From: Muricea muricata | Lineage: Eukaryota > Cnidaria > Anthozoa > Malacalcyonacea > Plexauridae | DNA length: 64,000 nt | NCBI GenBank assembly: GCA_963855995.1 | Contig: OY979731.1 | Location: forward strand, 124,001 to 188,000 | Direction: 5' to 3' | Part shown: positions 46,627-57,603 of the stretch, one piece after another | Position numbering within the stretch: the stretch's first letter is position 1 | How the letters are laid out: every line of letters starts with the position of its first letter | Notes under the pieces: model-generated | Seen by the model: the letters and a program-made list of their open reading frames with translations, nothing else | What the model was told of the DNA's origin: nothing | Database searches by the model: none | Made by a program: the position numbers and the translations under genes

Positions 46627-47600
46627 TCGCACTGCTTCAAAACTATATTCAATTTAAACCTATTAGCCTCATTCACAAACAAATACACTTAACATTTATA
46701 ACTCAAAATTAGCTATTTTTGTGCAAAATATCAATATACAGCAAATATAATCGTCCTCTCCGCTCCGTTTAATAATTTATGCAAGAAAGTTTGTTTTTTT
46801 TACAATTTATCTTTCCCCACCAGTGTGGATTTAGAGTGTTTTGTTTGCCCAAGCCAGACCCCAAAAGTATGGAAGAAAACCTTTTGCGCTGTGGGTAGAC
46901 ATTTAGTCTATTATATTTACAAATTGTCCAATGCTGTCAAGTTTGTGTTGGCGGGGGGTTACTAGACGGAGTTTTGTGCAAGAAACAGAATTTTTATTGT
47001 CTTTTTCTTTTGGAGAGTCACTGCTGAAAGCTCAAAAACAAAGAAATATTTCGTTCCGCGAGAAAAATTTCGCCCACTGGAAACTAGCATTTTTATTGGC
47101 CAGAGAAGGCAATCGGCTAGGCAAAACCTGCATAATGAATCTGTCTTATGCGATAAACAGGCCGACGCATACCTCAAAGATAATTGATGCAGTACTAGTA
47201 ATTGATCTAAAATATATATTAAATCTACCTTTATCTAAAATTCTATTTAACTCCATTTAACGTTATTAGAGAAATGCATGATTTGAATTCTTAATGCCAT
47301 ATAATAATAAACTCGACCAATGAAATCGCTCTATTTTCTCAGCCAAAAACCTGCATTCTACATTCAATGCGAAATCAATCGAAAAAAATATAAATGTTAA
47401 ATTTGTTCGCAAGATTTAACTTAGGACAGGCTAATGCATTAAGCCCGTTTTCCACTTTAACCATATCGAAGCGAAACATAACGTTTTTATATTGTGTCCA
47501 TATCATTAGTTCCGCCTCAAGAAAAGTCTGGGACGAGCGTGGTGTGACGTAGCTTAAGGACTAAGTTACGACGCACATTATACTTTTGGTATATTTTCTC
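46627..47600. other. Intergenic stretch without recognised genes
   Basis: A + frame of 109 codons (46931-47260) and its - strand shadow show no family motif. Confidence 0.4.
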
Positions 47601-47604
47601 CGGC

Positions 47605-47877
47605 ATGTCAGGCAATAGCTCGGATTCGGAAAGCTCTCACGGTTCTCAGTGACTCAGAATACAATTATATTCCTGGGTATATTATAGAGGATGAATCAAA
47701 TGATACCAGTCACGAAATTGGACCTCTAGAAGCAGTTAATAGCGAAATTTTAGGCGATCATGATGCATGCCTTTATGCTGATGAACCTCTAGCCAACGAA
47801 GAATGGTACGCGAAACGCAAAGAGCAGAACGAAATGCTGCAACGACGATTAGACGGCCGTGAAGATGTTAAATCATG
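47605..47877 (+). CDS. P2X7-like intracellular-domain gene, first exon (frameshifted)
   Basis: An ATG at 47605 starts MSGNSSDSESSHGSQ and stops at TGA 47650. Shifting one base, the frame continues SEYNYIPGYIIEDESND, then SEILGDHDACLYADEPLANE and EWYAKRKEQNEMLQRRLDG, REDVKS, to donor TCATG|GTAAGC. A Ser/Asp-rich start followed by an EEW ... LQRRL-G--DV-SW stretch just before a splice site is how many cnidarian and other invertebrate proteins with a P2X7-type C-terminal (ballast-like, Cys-rich) domain begin. The Cys-rich exon that should follow was not found downstream. The one-base offset at about 47640 means a damaged copy, an assembly error, or that translation really starts elsewhere. Assignment is from motif memory only. 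Confidence 0.45.
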
Positions 47878-49525
47878 GTAAGCAGTAATATAGATTTTTC
47901 TTAGACATACAAACGTAAAATATAAAGGCATTGAGCATGTGTGGCATATATATTGTTGATACCCAAGGCGAATCAAATGAGTGGACACATCAGTTCAACA
48001 TTCTGAGGTGTTTGTTTTCGGGCTCGCTAAATTGCGCTTGTAAAATTTATACGACTCGCCTTTTGTAGCGAGTAAATATCACTATTTATTAATAACGAGA
48101 GGGTCTTTCTACAGATATAGCTAATTGCCTCTATAGAGTAATCATGATGGCGTTAGACGAGTTGTAAACCACACTTAATTTAATTTAATTGAATCAATTT
48201 GTCACAATTAATATCTGTACAAACAATCATTACAATCACTAAAACATTATAAAGTCATACAAATAACATGTGACTGGAGAAAGGAACAGAACTTACGTCC
48301 CAATTGACACCTGACCCCTAAACTATAAAAAATAACCACATGCATAAATTAATTAACTTAAGCACACTAACAAATGTATAAGGTCCCTAAACCGAGCCAG
48401 GTGGGCAGTAAAGAGGTAATTTTGCCCTCAATGGATGATTAAATAGTGGTTTAATACGGATAGCACTTGTCAAAGATAACCGAAATGTGCCCGAACTTTC
48501 TCTAACCTTTCCAAAATGTGAAACAATATCAATATAAGAAAATTAAAGATATACATAGTGGACTGTTGCATCTTTGACAAAAACTAGCCTAGCAATGATA
48601 TAATCAACTGACCTTGTTACCAACTCCAGCATTTCTTAAAATTTCAACTCTACAATGTGAACTATTATGGTAGTAGTTTTATAAGATATTTATACTGTCA
48701 GTACGTAATCAAATTGAGCAGTGCTATTCATTAAAACTTATGAACATCAAGACAAAGTTGTGCGAACGTCTTTGCGATGCTGATATTTGATGCTAGTCAC
48801 ATTACTAAGAAATTATAGGGCTGTTAAATATTCAAGATGGACCACGCGATTAGTTTTAAAAATATAATAAACACGATAGGACGTTGTTAAATTGGAAGTG
48901 GAAACGAAATTCTTTATCGAAAAATAGAAAGGAAACACGCGAATGTTTTTGTTAGACGAACTTTGTGACTGAATAAACGAAGTTTGTGCGTGGAACGGCG
49001 GAAAAGAGAGATTCTGGACTTGTGAAATCGGCAAGAATGGAAAGTATTGGGCGTTTCAAGGGGAACTTGTCGTAAAGTACTATGATCAACGCGACAAACA
49101 AAGGCTATTGTCATTCTTATTTGCAATAAAGCGGATTAGCCGCATTACAAATATCGTAACTTGTAACTACATGGACAATCGCGCGTCTTCACATTTTGTT
49201 GATCTTTTCATGTCTCAGCCCCCCCCCCCCCTATTATATCAAAGAACCCCTTACCTCAAAATCGTTTTAACAACATTGAACAACGGGGGAGGGGGTCAGA
49301 ACCGCATGTTATAGAAGGGACGGGCCAAATAAGCTGCTTGTCTCAGGAACGCTTGCACAAGATTTTAGTTTGGTCCAATACATAATGTGGCAAGTGTATA
49401 CATCCCGCTTGATTTCATAGCCTTAAGTTCTGAATTGAAATACTTTTCATCGCCTGACGTGTTGTAACCATCCTTTGTAAACCCCTCCTTACTGTAACGG
49501 ATTCTTCCTACATGCAAACGATAAT
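47878..49525. other. Intergenic stretch between P2X7-like exon and UBXN6
   Basis: No exon is recognisable. It includes a C12 run at 49220-49231. Two overlapping - strand frames at 48813-49126 look non-coding. The polyadenylation region of UBXN6 (- strand) must lie just below 49526. Confidence 0.4.
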
Positions 49526-49645
49526 TTATACGTGTCTATTTAATAGTTCTGGTTTTAAAAAGTTTGGATTCAATGATGATCCACCTGCTTCAATATCAGC
49601 CAAAATTACAGGATCCCATTGGAAGTGCAAAATGGCGGCAGGTAC
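49526..49645 (-). CDS. UBXN6: UBXN6 last coding exon
   Basis: Acceptor CTTTTTCTCCATAG, then VPAAILHFQWDPVILADIEA, GGSSLNPNFLKPELLNRHV and TAA. It matches the family's LKPELL tail. Confidence 0.85.
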   Translation of the reverse strand, partial: VPAAILHFQWDPVILADIEAGGSSLNPNFLKPELLNRHV

Positions 49646-52600
49646 CTATGGAGAAAAAGCAGAGTGCCTGAGTTACTTAATATTACCGCACACCAGGTTC
49701 CCGCAGATGCTATGATTTTGTAACGTTAACTGTTTTACAATTAAGGAGTGCTTTTAAAAACGTTTATTTTTTAATTTCACTCAGAAACCAAAACAATAGG
49801 CAGTTTTTTCCAAGTTTGCCCAGTTTCAACTTGCAACTTCAAGTGGGATCTCACCTACGTACAGTGTAGCTTCATAGCCTGTTCTCTCCAGTATGAGGCA
49901 TGTGAGGCAATTTCCTGCGAGCAGGCTATTAGTTAGCAAGGGACGTGCTATTTTCAAATCTAGAAATCGCTGGTTATATGCAAGGTTAATATAAAAAAAG
50001 CTCTGGAGAAATACATACTACGCAATGTTTCTCTCTCTCTCTGACTATGAAGCAACCAAAAACGTTTACAAACAAAACTTACCTGACTCTTCTTCGGTCA
50101 GTGTTCGTCCACCAGGTTCTGACAATGTAAATGTCAGCCAATCAGATTGAAGCCGTTCTCTTACAAAGTTCATAAGACACGAAGATTTCTCACGGGACTT
50201 AAACGTTCCTGTTTAAAATATTGCAGAAAAAAAAATGCGTTTTACTTACATAGTTAACCTTTATCCTAAGAACGAAGTTCACTTAGTAGCACCGTCTATA
50301 ACACAGTAACTTTAAATATAACAATACAGTGGAAACTCCGTAGACATACATGATTTCATAGCATAACCAGGAACCTGAGGCAGATGACAGCAAATTACTC
50401 GAAACGTTGTATTAAAGATGAATGTCCATTGATTTGTCATTTTTATGGCTCTATATAGCCAGTCAATAAGGGCAAATCACTGAGCTCTTCGTAGGAATTC
50501 TAAACCTTCATCGATAAATGTGATGTAACATATCATCTATATACTTTATGGTATTAGTTCGAAAACCTCAAGTTTACAATAATGCAGTTTAACTAAAGCG
50601 TGAGTCGTTTAAATCATTGAACTAAACTGGTGTTTACCTTGCAAAATATAGCCATCGGGAAATTTGACCCGTAACAAAGTAAAGCGATTCGTTCTTGCAG
50701 TATTTTTGTCGTCTCGTTCTCTCATTGCGCGAGTTCTTAATCGGGAATTACGATCGACTTCTTCGGATCTAAAATTATAAGTATCATAAACCAACAATTG
50801 AAATTTGTTTTCAAATTCTATTAGACAAGTAAAACGGAGAAAAAAGTCTTTATGAATAAGTTGTTACAGGGACGAGATTGGAAATGTCTTCAAACAAGTT
50901 GCTGCAATGACCAAGAAGGAAATGATTCGGGCAGATACAGTATGTGTGTCCGTTTACAAGTGGGCTCTGCTTAACAAGGGTACATTTCCGCTGATAAGTA
51001 ACACCAAGTTATGCATGACAAGTAAATCGCGCGCGCATGACTCGCGCCACGCACTGCCATAGAATTAACATCACAAGAACATCAAAGCGCCGGGGACGAG
51101 GCTGGGTATGTGATATTTCGGAAATGAGTCTGGTCTAGTTCCTTCGTTATCGAGAATTTCGCAAGACGTTTGACCTGGTGGATCATGGAATGTTACTCCG
51201 CCAGCTTCCTGCCATGAATGTAACCAAAGCTGTTTGGCTATGGATTTGATAGAAATCAGCAGGTTAAACTCGTACGAAACCTATCATCTATTAAATCATG
51301 CCCTGCACCTGTCCCCTAAGGTACCGTGTTGCTGCCGGTGCTTTTTCACACTCATATTAACGATATTGAAATACATGCAAATATGCGGATGACCGTACGC
51401 AGAATGAGACTATGTCACTAGGTTTATCTAGCCCTATGCAAGAGGCTCTTCAAGCAATCCAAGCATGGTCCACAACGAAGAAAATGATAATAAACCCGAA
51501 GAAAACGAAAGACATGTGGATCTGTTTCAATACGACGATTCCAGAACCAGCACCATTAGTTACTGGCAGTGAGGTAGTGGAAATTGCTGGGAGTCTGGCA
51601 TCAAAACAGTCTAAAGTAGAACCCTTCGTGTTGAGAGCATTGTAAAGAAGGCAAACATGAAACAAACGTGTGTATGGAGCGAAGTAGCCTTTTGAAGTCG
51701 CCATTACGTGTTATGAAACTAAGATTAGGCCTATACTGGAATACTTTGCACCAATATGGAGTGGCTTTCCTGACCTTAGTATGTTGTTGATGAAATAGAA
51801 GTATCAAAAACAAATCCATTTACCTCGACGTAATATTCGTTGGAAAGAGGCAAATACTAATAGCGCAGACTACATCCCATGTACTGGGGCATTAAAACTA
51901 TAGGATCATACCAGGGGAGCTATAGGGGAATCAGTGTGACGACCACTGATCTTAAATATATTTAAGACAGTGGCAGAGTTAGCTTTGTTCAACAGATCAA
52001 ACTCACCGTTTCATCTGCATTCTTTTTATTTCTTCTGAACTCAATTCAAAAAAGTCATCAGGAAGCTCCAACGTTTCGTTTGAGGACAGCGGTAGAAGTA
52101 TCTGCAGTACAAATCGCAAATTGTAAGTTGAGATTTGCAATTACTTAGAAAAATACCCTTTCCGAGTCCTAACCTTTCAATGTCCCTTATTATGTATGTG
52201 TTAATGCGCTATTAGCTAGAATCTGAGTGGATCAAAATGTCGTACTAATATACAAGTTTACTATACTATAGTTCTGTAGTTCACTTCTTTGCTAACTAAT
52301 CCACGTAGGTACGCACGTATTTTTATGCTCGCTTGGCTAAAGATTTAACATGCTGAATTCTTTATTCAATCTGGCTTCGGGTATAATGGATTAAATAAGT
52401 TTAACAAGTTTTAACGCAGAAATGTAGTAAGGTTAATTAGTCGCTCACCTTTAAAGATCCGTCCAACTTTGGTTTACACGATTCTGTAGCAACAAGAACT
52501 TCTTTCATTACAGTTAATTTTTCTGCAGCGGCGGTCAAGTCTTCCTCAAGAATAAAACACATCTCATCCGGCTTTTCTAGGACAAAAAACCCGATTTAAT

Positions 52601-53479
52601 TTGAGATGGATTTAGCAAGATCTGCTACAAGGAAGGTCGTAAGATTCGTCAAAATCACCGCAATGCACTAAGACTAGGCCTTGATTCAGAGAATTATTTT
52701 AAAAGACCAAAAAATATCTGACATAAGCTAAATTGTACAGCGTGCATGCTACAGCATTAAGAAAATATTGCAAGGGCATTGCGTTTTGCCTGCCAGGAAA
52801 ATCGTTATTGCATGATTATACAAACACGGCGTTAACGAATGTGATCTTCATCATGTCTTAATCGTGAAAGATTTAACGCTTCATGCAGTCAAATGATTTA
52901 CATGTTGTTACATGTGTTACATAGCGACAGGAAATATAGCGCAGGGGAAATTAATTTGAATAACGCAGAAACTGAGCATGATTCTTAAAGTGACAGTTTT
53001 ACAGAACGCTTAACCGTTGTCGTGATACTATGTACCTGGCAATGGTTTTTCCACAAATCCACAACCCAATAAAAATTCGGTACTTCCTTTTATAGGCTTC
53101 ACTCTTTCCTACATGAAATGAAATAACATTTAATTTCAGTGCGGTGTGACTGAATTAGTAACGAAGCTAGCCTGTATTTCCTTTTCTATAGCCATGGAAA
53201 GAATTTTTAAAGAAATAAGACATGATTTAAAATTGGCCTAGCATGAGCAAATTAGCAGGCTGGTTTCACCACTGAATTAATGATATTACGCACCACTTTC
53301 AAAGACACTTCTTTTCATTATTACAGCATTTAAGACACTAAAATGATCACTGGTCAATATTATGTACATATATGTAATAAATACTCAAAGACACAGACCT
53401 GGAAAACTTTATTTCCCTGCTTTATTCTGCGGTATTTGTCTTCTTTGGGATTCTTTAGCATATTATCTAAATACCTTTT
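49526..53479 (-). CDS. UBXN6: UBXN6 (UBXD1), p97/VCP cofactor, C-terminal two thirds
   Basis: Seven exons on the - strand join with matching phases. 53399-53479 (YLDNMLKNPKEDKYRRIKQG) and 53036-53108 (PIKGSTEFLLGCGFVEKPLP) form the PUB domain, which in this family binds the p97 C-terminal tail. 52449-52576 and 52007-52101 form the linker, ending in the LPDDFFELSSEEIKRMQ helix. 50638-50768 (LRTRAMRERDDKNTARTN, FTLLRVKFPDGYILQ), 50083-50208 (FVRERLQSDWLTFTLSEPGG) and 49526-49645 (VPAAILHFQWDPVILADIEA to the TAA) form the UBX domain and tail. UBXN6 is a cytosolic adaptor of p97 in endolysosomal sorting and ER-associated degradation. The UBX surface lacks the FPR-type loop, as is usual for this member. 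Not found: the N-terminal exons (VIM-type helix, start codon) and a mini-exon of about 30 bases between 50083 and 49645 (LTL-E-GL segment, needed to correct the phase). An inserted LINE relic lies in the intron 50769-52006. Confidence 0.9.
49855..49998. repeat. ~145-bp interspersed repeat, copy 1
   Basis: Nearly identical to 53905-54043. It contains CATAGCCTGTTCTC and GCGAGCAGGCTATTAG, which can pair as a hairpin. It lies in a UBXN6 intron. The high identity implies a recent spread. Confidence 0.85.
50083..50208 (-). CDS. UBXN6: UBXN6 exon: UBX middle
   Basis: It encodes TFKSREKSSCLMNFVRERLQ, then SDWLTFTLSEPGG and RTLTEEES, with acceptor TTTAAACAG and donor CAG|GTAAGT. Confidence 0.9.
50638..50768 (-). 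CDS. UBXN6: UBXN6 exon: UBX start
   Basis: It encodes SEEVDRNSRLRTRAMRERDD, then KNTARTNRFTLLRVKFPDGY and ILQ, with acceptor ATAATTTTAG and donor CAAG|GTAAAC. Confidence 0.9.
51130..51910 (+). pseudogene. LINE-type reverse transcriptase relic
   Basis: Broken frames give FRKTFDLVDHGMLLRQL (the family's FSKAFD-VDH motif), QGTVLLPVLFHTHINDIE (PQGTVLGPLLF-IHINDI), a YADD-like MRMTVRRM/CGDDRTQN region, EALQAIQAWSTTKKMIINPK and KTKDMWICF. These are CR1/L2/Jockey-type RT motifs. Stops and frame changes occur throughout. The relic is antisense inside a UBXN6 intron. Confidence 0.75.
52007..52101 (-). CDS. UBXN6: UBXN6 exon: linker helix
   Basis: It encodes ILLPLSSNETLELPDDFFEL and then SSEEIKRMQMK. 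Acceptor GTACTGCAG, donor ACG|GTGAGT, phase 2. Confidence 0.85.
52449..52576 (-). CDS. UBXN6: UBXN6 exon: end of PUB and linker
   Basis: It encodes KPDEMCFILEEDLTAAAEKL and then TVMKEVLVATESCKPKLDGS, LK. Acceptor TTTGTCCTAG, donor AAG|GTGAGC. Confidence 0.85.
53036..53108 (-). CDS. UBXN6: UBXN6 exon: PUB domain
   Basis: It encodes ERVKPIKGSTEFLLGCGFVE and then KPLP. Acceptor TTTCATGTAG, donor CCAG|GTACAT. Confidence 0.85.
53399..53479 (-). CDS. UBXN6: UBXN6 exon: PUB domain start
   Basis: It encodes KRYLDNMLKNPKEDKYRRIK and then QGNKVFQ, with donor CAG|GTCTGT. The 5' boundary is uncertain; the acceptor could lie up to about 30 bases further up. No earlier exon was found. Confidence 0.75.
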
Positions 53480-53647
53480 TGATACAAAATTCATTAAAAT
53501 AAATCAACTAATAATTAAAAGTATGCAAAGTTTTTAACAAATCAGCAATAAAAACAACATTATATAGCTATATAATAATAATCAAAGTTCACTCTGCATT
53601 TTCATTGGCCGAGAGCTGTGTGTTACCAAAACCAATAGATATCTTTT

Positions 53648-53778
53648 TTTTGTACTTCTGTACTTTAATAGATCATAGATGGCGTCACTTCGTGCGAAGA
53701 ACAAAAACTCGTCTTTGTGTACTTTTTGGTTCTTCGCAAGCAGTATGGCGTCATGTGTGATCATTACAGTACACAGGC
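53648..53778. mobile_element. ~130-bp foldback element
   Basis: The left arm TAATAGATCATAGATGGCGT ... GCGAAGAACAAAAA is the imperfect inverse of the right arm TTTTTGGTTCTTCGC ... TGGCGTCATGTGTGATCATT. The GCGAAGAAC/GTTCTTCGC inner arms are exact. No coding capacity. Confidence 0.75.
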
Positions 53779-53904
53779 AAAATGAAATCTATTTGTTAAT
53801 TATATTTTTCGTGAATCAAAACTACATAAAATTTGAACTAAATTTTTAATTTAAAACTAACAAATTTAAAACAACTTTGTACAAAATCTTGTCCAGGGGT
53901 ACGT

Positions 53905-54043
53905 ACGTACAGTGTAGCTTCATAGCCTGTTCTCTCCAGTATGAGGCATGTGAGGCAATTTCCTGCGAGCAGACTATTAGTTAGCAAGGGACGTGCTATT
54001 TTCAAATTTAGAAATCGCAGGTTATATGCAAGGTTAATATAAA
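53905..54043. repeat. ~145-bp interspersed repeat, copy 2
   Basis: Same sequence as 49855-49998 with only a few substitutions. It is flanked on the left by ACGTACGTAC. Confidence 0.85.
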
Positions 54044-54261
54044 AGAGCAAGGTTGAACTGTAAGTACCATTCACATTTAGTAGACTTACCTCTACATGAG
54101 TAGTACTATGTGGGTACTTACAGTTCAAACTAATCCCACTAATCGCCCCGCCACCCTTGCCACCCCTATTTCACAACTTTATAGTTCTCACAACAAGCTA
54201 GTTATTACGGTTACTGTTAGGTAGTTAAGTCTATCTGAAATGCTCAGAAGGTAAAACTCAA

Positions 54262-54430
54262 ATCTACTAGAGTTAGCTTAGTTGACTAAGGTAACTCTAG
54301 TCTATCTACCTTGGTGGTAGACTAGAGTTTAGTCTATCTACCTTGGTGGTAGACTAGAGTTACGTTAGTTAACTAAGGTAAAGTCACGGTGACTCTGCCT
54401 TAGTTAACGTTACTCTAGTCTACCACCATC
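54262..54430. repeat. Palindromic cluster with ~35-bp hairpin arms
   Basis: GTAGACTAGAGTTACGTTAG plus TTAACTAAGG (54350-54380) is answered by CCTTAGTTAACG plus TTACTCTAGTCTACCACC (54398-54427). The centre is GTCACGGTGAC. The outer part AGTCTATCTACCTTGGTGG is also directly duplicated (54299 and 54331). Strong cruciform potential. Confidence 0.85.
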
Positions 54431-55120
54431 TTTTGATGGACACGGCTGGTGATTCACTTCTTAGGTCGATATCAACTCTTTCCCGTTTTCTTCTCTCATT
54501 GGTTGGTGATTGGTGTACTCACTTTTACCCGGCATCTTTTGAAAAATAAACAATTACGATGTTTAGAAAACTTTTTACAAGATAAGCAAAGAAAACTACG
54601 TTAACAAGCATTAGAGAGGACTAAGTCATTATTTACTGATAGATAAATACTGAGGCCAACGGCATTATTCCATATATTATCAGGTTAATATATGCTATCA
54701 GGTTAATATATTTATGTATTGTATACACTTTTAGTAAAATTTTCTTTACTTGCAAAATAAAACAGCTATATGTTGGTGGTATTATGACAAAGGAATCTTG
54801 TTTAACATATGTACTATGAAAGTCTTTAATTTCAATTAAATTCTAAAAAATGCAATCCTACTAGGACTCTGGACAGAATGCCTGGCAAGTCACTCAGACA
54901 TTGATTTTTGGTTATCTTAGTGATGACCTAAGATGTGCTGGCAATGTCTTATTGCTAAAATGCCTTGGAAGGTACCCTAATAATAATTGATTTGAAAAGG
55001 AATTAGTTGGGCAGAACAGAAATGGGTGAATATATCCCACCCCCAATGAACTCTCTAGTTACAGCCCGGCCTGGCCTTGCCCATTTTCCTTTCGGGGCCG
55101 GAGTGAACGCCTTAGCAGGC
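54431..55120. other. AT-rich stretch without recognised content
   Basis: No exon found. A direct repeat CAGGTTAATATATGCTATCAGGTTAATATAT-like block lies near 54680-54712. Confidence 0.4.
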
Positions 55121-55262
55121 GTCTTGTTGTCAACAGACTTGTTGCAAGTTGTTTCAACAAGTTGGAACAAGTCTGCAGATGACAAGCAGCAACAAGCTTG
55201 TTTTTGGGTTTAAGCTATCAGACTAAAGTTTCGATACCCGTCAAAGGCTTGATGGTCTGATA
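55121..55262. repeat. Two adjacent hairpins
   Basis: CTTGTTG-CAGACTTGTTGCAAG pairs with GGAACAAGTCTGCAG-CAACAAG (55121-55200). TATCAGACTAAAG pairs with CTTGATGGTCTGATA (55217-55262). Probably foldback remnants. Confidence 0.55.
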
Positions 55263-55769
55263 ACTAAAACCTCACAATAAATATTTTCAGTCACAGATGA
55301 ATGCGTAGAATATACCGAATACAAAATTCATCACTAAACAACCACACCAATTTCCAGCATGTTTACTTACTTGAAATATAATAAAATACTAAACTTACAG
55401 CCATTACTTTGCGTTTTTCTTCGCCTAGAAATATTGCCAATTGTCCCTTGCTGACTTCCCGTGCACGCTGCGAGCTGTTCACGTGATCAAAATTTCCCGC
55501 GCTTTTCCACTGGCCTCCAAAATCGACTCACTGACTCAATTACTTCCCAAAATGGATCCATTCAGCCACTAAATTGTCTAGAATTCCAGCTAGAATCATG
55601 GAATATCATAGATCACGTCCGAAAATCCGAGTTTTCAAAATCCTGAAACAGAAAAAAAGGTGTCCGATTATAAAGACGCAACGCGCACGCGTACATCAAT
55701 TAGAATATATAACTTTTTTTAGAATATCATTGAATACTTATTGAATATTTTCTGCTTGTTTCTTTGCAG

Positions 55770-55987
55770 AAATGTATTGTTTGCTTATCAAACACGCCAA
55801 ACAAGTCGCTACTGTTTGTAATAACGGCGAGAAAGTGCTAAAAACTCGCTACAAACTCCGCGGTCGGCAAGTACCAGAACACCTGCTTCCAATGTCCATT
55901 CTTTTGTTACTGGATGCCGCTGCACATACGCAGCTTTCTCCAAACGGTGACAATGCTATGGCTCATTTTATGTCCCCAAGTCCATAA
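55770..55987 (+). CDS. Possible imidazolonepropionase-like (AMDHD1) first exon
   Basis: Acceptor TTTCTTTGCAG is followed within two bases by ATG, and the frame begins [20 protein letters not shown]. This resembles the N terminus of AMDHD1-type imidazolonepropionases (histidine degradation, third step), which open with an LL--NA-QVV-VC--GE stretch. After about residue 25 the resemblance is lost. A donor at GGCAA|GTACCA (near 55870) is possible. No further exons are seen before the retroelement relic. It could be a real 5' exon of a gene broken by later insertions, or chance. Confidence 0.3.
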
Positions 55988-56187
55988 ATAGAAAGTCCAA
56001 TAGGCAATAATGCTAATTATCTGATGAGAAAACCCCCCGAAAAATAAAGTCATCTTGCAATTCAAGATTTGAACAAAAACAAGACAAACAATTGAAACTG
56101 AATACCTAATCTCGGAAACCGCGGTGAGAATATAATAAAATCCTGCACGTCAAAAATTCAACGATTTCTAACAAGACCGGTCAAATT

Positions 56188-56526
56188 TACAGTTATTTAT
56201 GACACTAAACGAATTTCGTTTTTCGTTTCTAACAAAGACAAAGTTCCTCCTCTATCGCGTTGTAATCTTGTTTACGAGGTTTTGTGTCCAGGTTGTGGCA
56301 AAAGGTATATAGATATGACAAAAAGATGTTTATCAGTGCGTTTAAAAGAACATGCAACACAATTCACCACAACTCCACAAGTGCATTAGGAAAACATCTT
56401 TCAGACTGTGAACACGCGCAATACCTAGCAAGCCTACAAAACCAGTTCTCTTTACTAAATGACATCCCTCTTCCTACTGACAACGTGCCCACTCCTATTG
56501 AAAATTTAGTTTTCAATAACTTCTGA
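56188..56526 (+). pseudogene. Retroelement C-terminal GIY-YIG-like domain, frameshifted
   Basis: One frame reads VKFTVIYDTKRISFFVSNKD, then PPLSRCNLVYEVLCPGCGKR and YIDMTKRCLSVRLKEHATQF, and meets TAG near 56383. The next frame continues STSALGKHLSDCEHAQYLAS to a TGA at 56524. A VY-V-CP-CGK-YI--T-R-LS-RL-EH pattern followed by a small Cys/His motif is the GIY-YIG endonuclease tail of Penelope-like and related retroelements. The second motif position is YID instead of YIG. The satellite starts about 50 bases after the stop. Confidence 0.7.
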
Positions 56527-57603
56527 ATCTTGCACTTAACTAGATCTACCAGTTACAATATCCTCGCTTTTCGGAAAACTTTTGACAAAAGCTTTCGGAA
56601 AGCTTTTGAAATTTTGACAAAAAAATTTTGGAAAAAAAATTGGAAAAAAATTCTAAGAAAAAATTTTGAGGAAAATTTTAAGAAAAAAAATCTCATTCAT
56701 ATAATCACGAGAAAAATCCCGCGTGGGGTGCTCGCAACACGCGTGTGTCTCGCGCAAAACCCTCGAAACAAATCCCGAAAAAATTTTGAGGAAAATTTTA
56801 AAAAAAAAATTTGGAAAAAAAAATTGGAAAAAAAATTTGAAAAAAATTCTGGAAAAAAAAATTAGAAAAAAAATTGGAAAAAAATTCTGAGAAAAAATTT
56901 TGAGGAAATTTTTGACAAAAAAGTTTTGGAAAAAAAATTGGAAAAAAATTCTAAGAAGAAATTTAGAGGAAAATTTTGAGAAAAAAAATCTCATTCATAT
57001 AATCACGAGAAAAATCCCGCGTGGGGTGCTCGCAACACGCGTGTGTCTCGCGCGAAACTCTCGAAACAAATCCCGAAAAAATTTTGAGGAAAATTTTAAA
57101 AAAAAAATTTGGAAAAAAAAAATTTGAAAAAATATCTGGAAAAAAAAATTAGAAAAAAAATTCTGAGAAAAAATTTTGAGGAAAATTTTGACAAAAAAAT
57201 TTTGGAAAAAAAATTGGAAAAAAATTCTAAGAAAAAATTTTGAGGAAAATTTTGACAAAAAAATTCTCATTCACATAATCACGAGAAAAATCCCGCGTGG
57301 GGTGCTCGCAACACGCGTGTGTCTCGCGCCAAACCCTCGAAACAAATCCCGAAAAAATTTTGAGGAAAATTTTGACAAAAAAATTTGGAAAAAAAAAATT
57401 GGAAAAAAAAATTAGAAAAAAAATTTGAAAAAAATTCTGGAAAAAAAAATTTGAAAAAAATTCTGAGAAAAAATTTTGACAAAAAAATTTGGGAAAAAAA
57501 TTGGGAAAAAAAATTGGAAAAAAAATTTAGGAAAAAGTTTTGACAAAAAATTTTTTCCCAATTTCTTTTTCAAAATTTTTTCCTTAATTTTTTTTCAAGA
57601 TCC

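Noticed and set aside
55461..55646. 61-codon + frame
   Set aside because: No family resemblance and no splice context.
56015..56050. Hammerhead ribozyme (CTGATGAG ... CCGAAA near 56021-56043)
   Set aside because: The segment between the two core words (AAAACCCCCC) cannot form the required stem.
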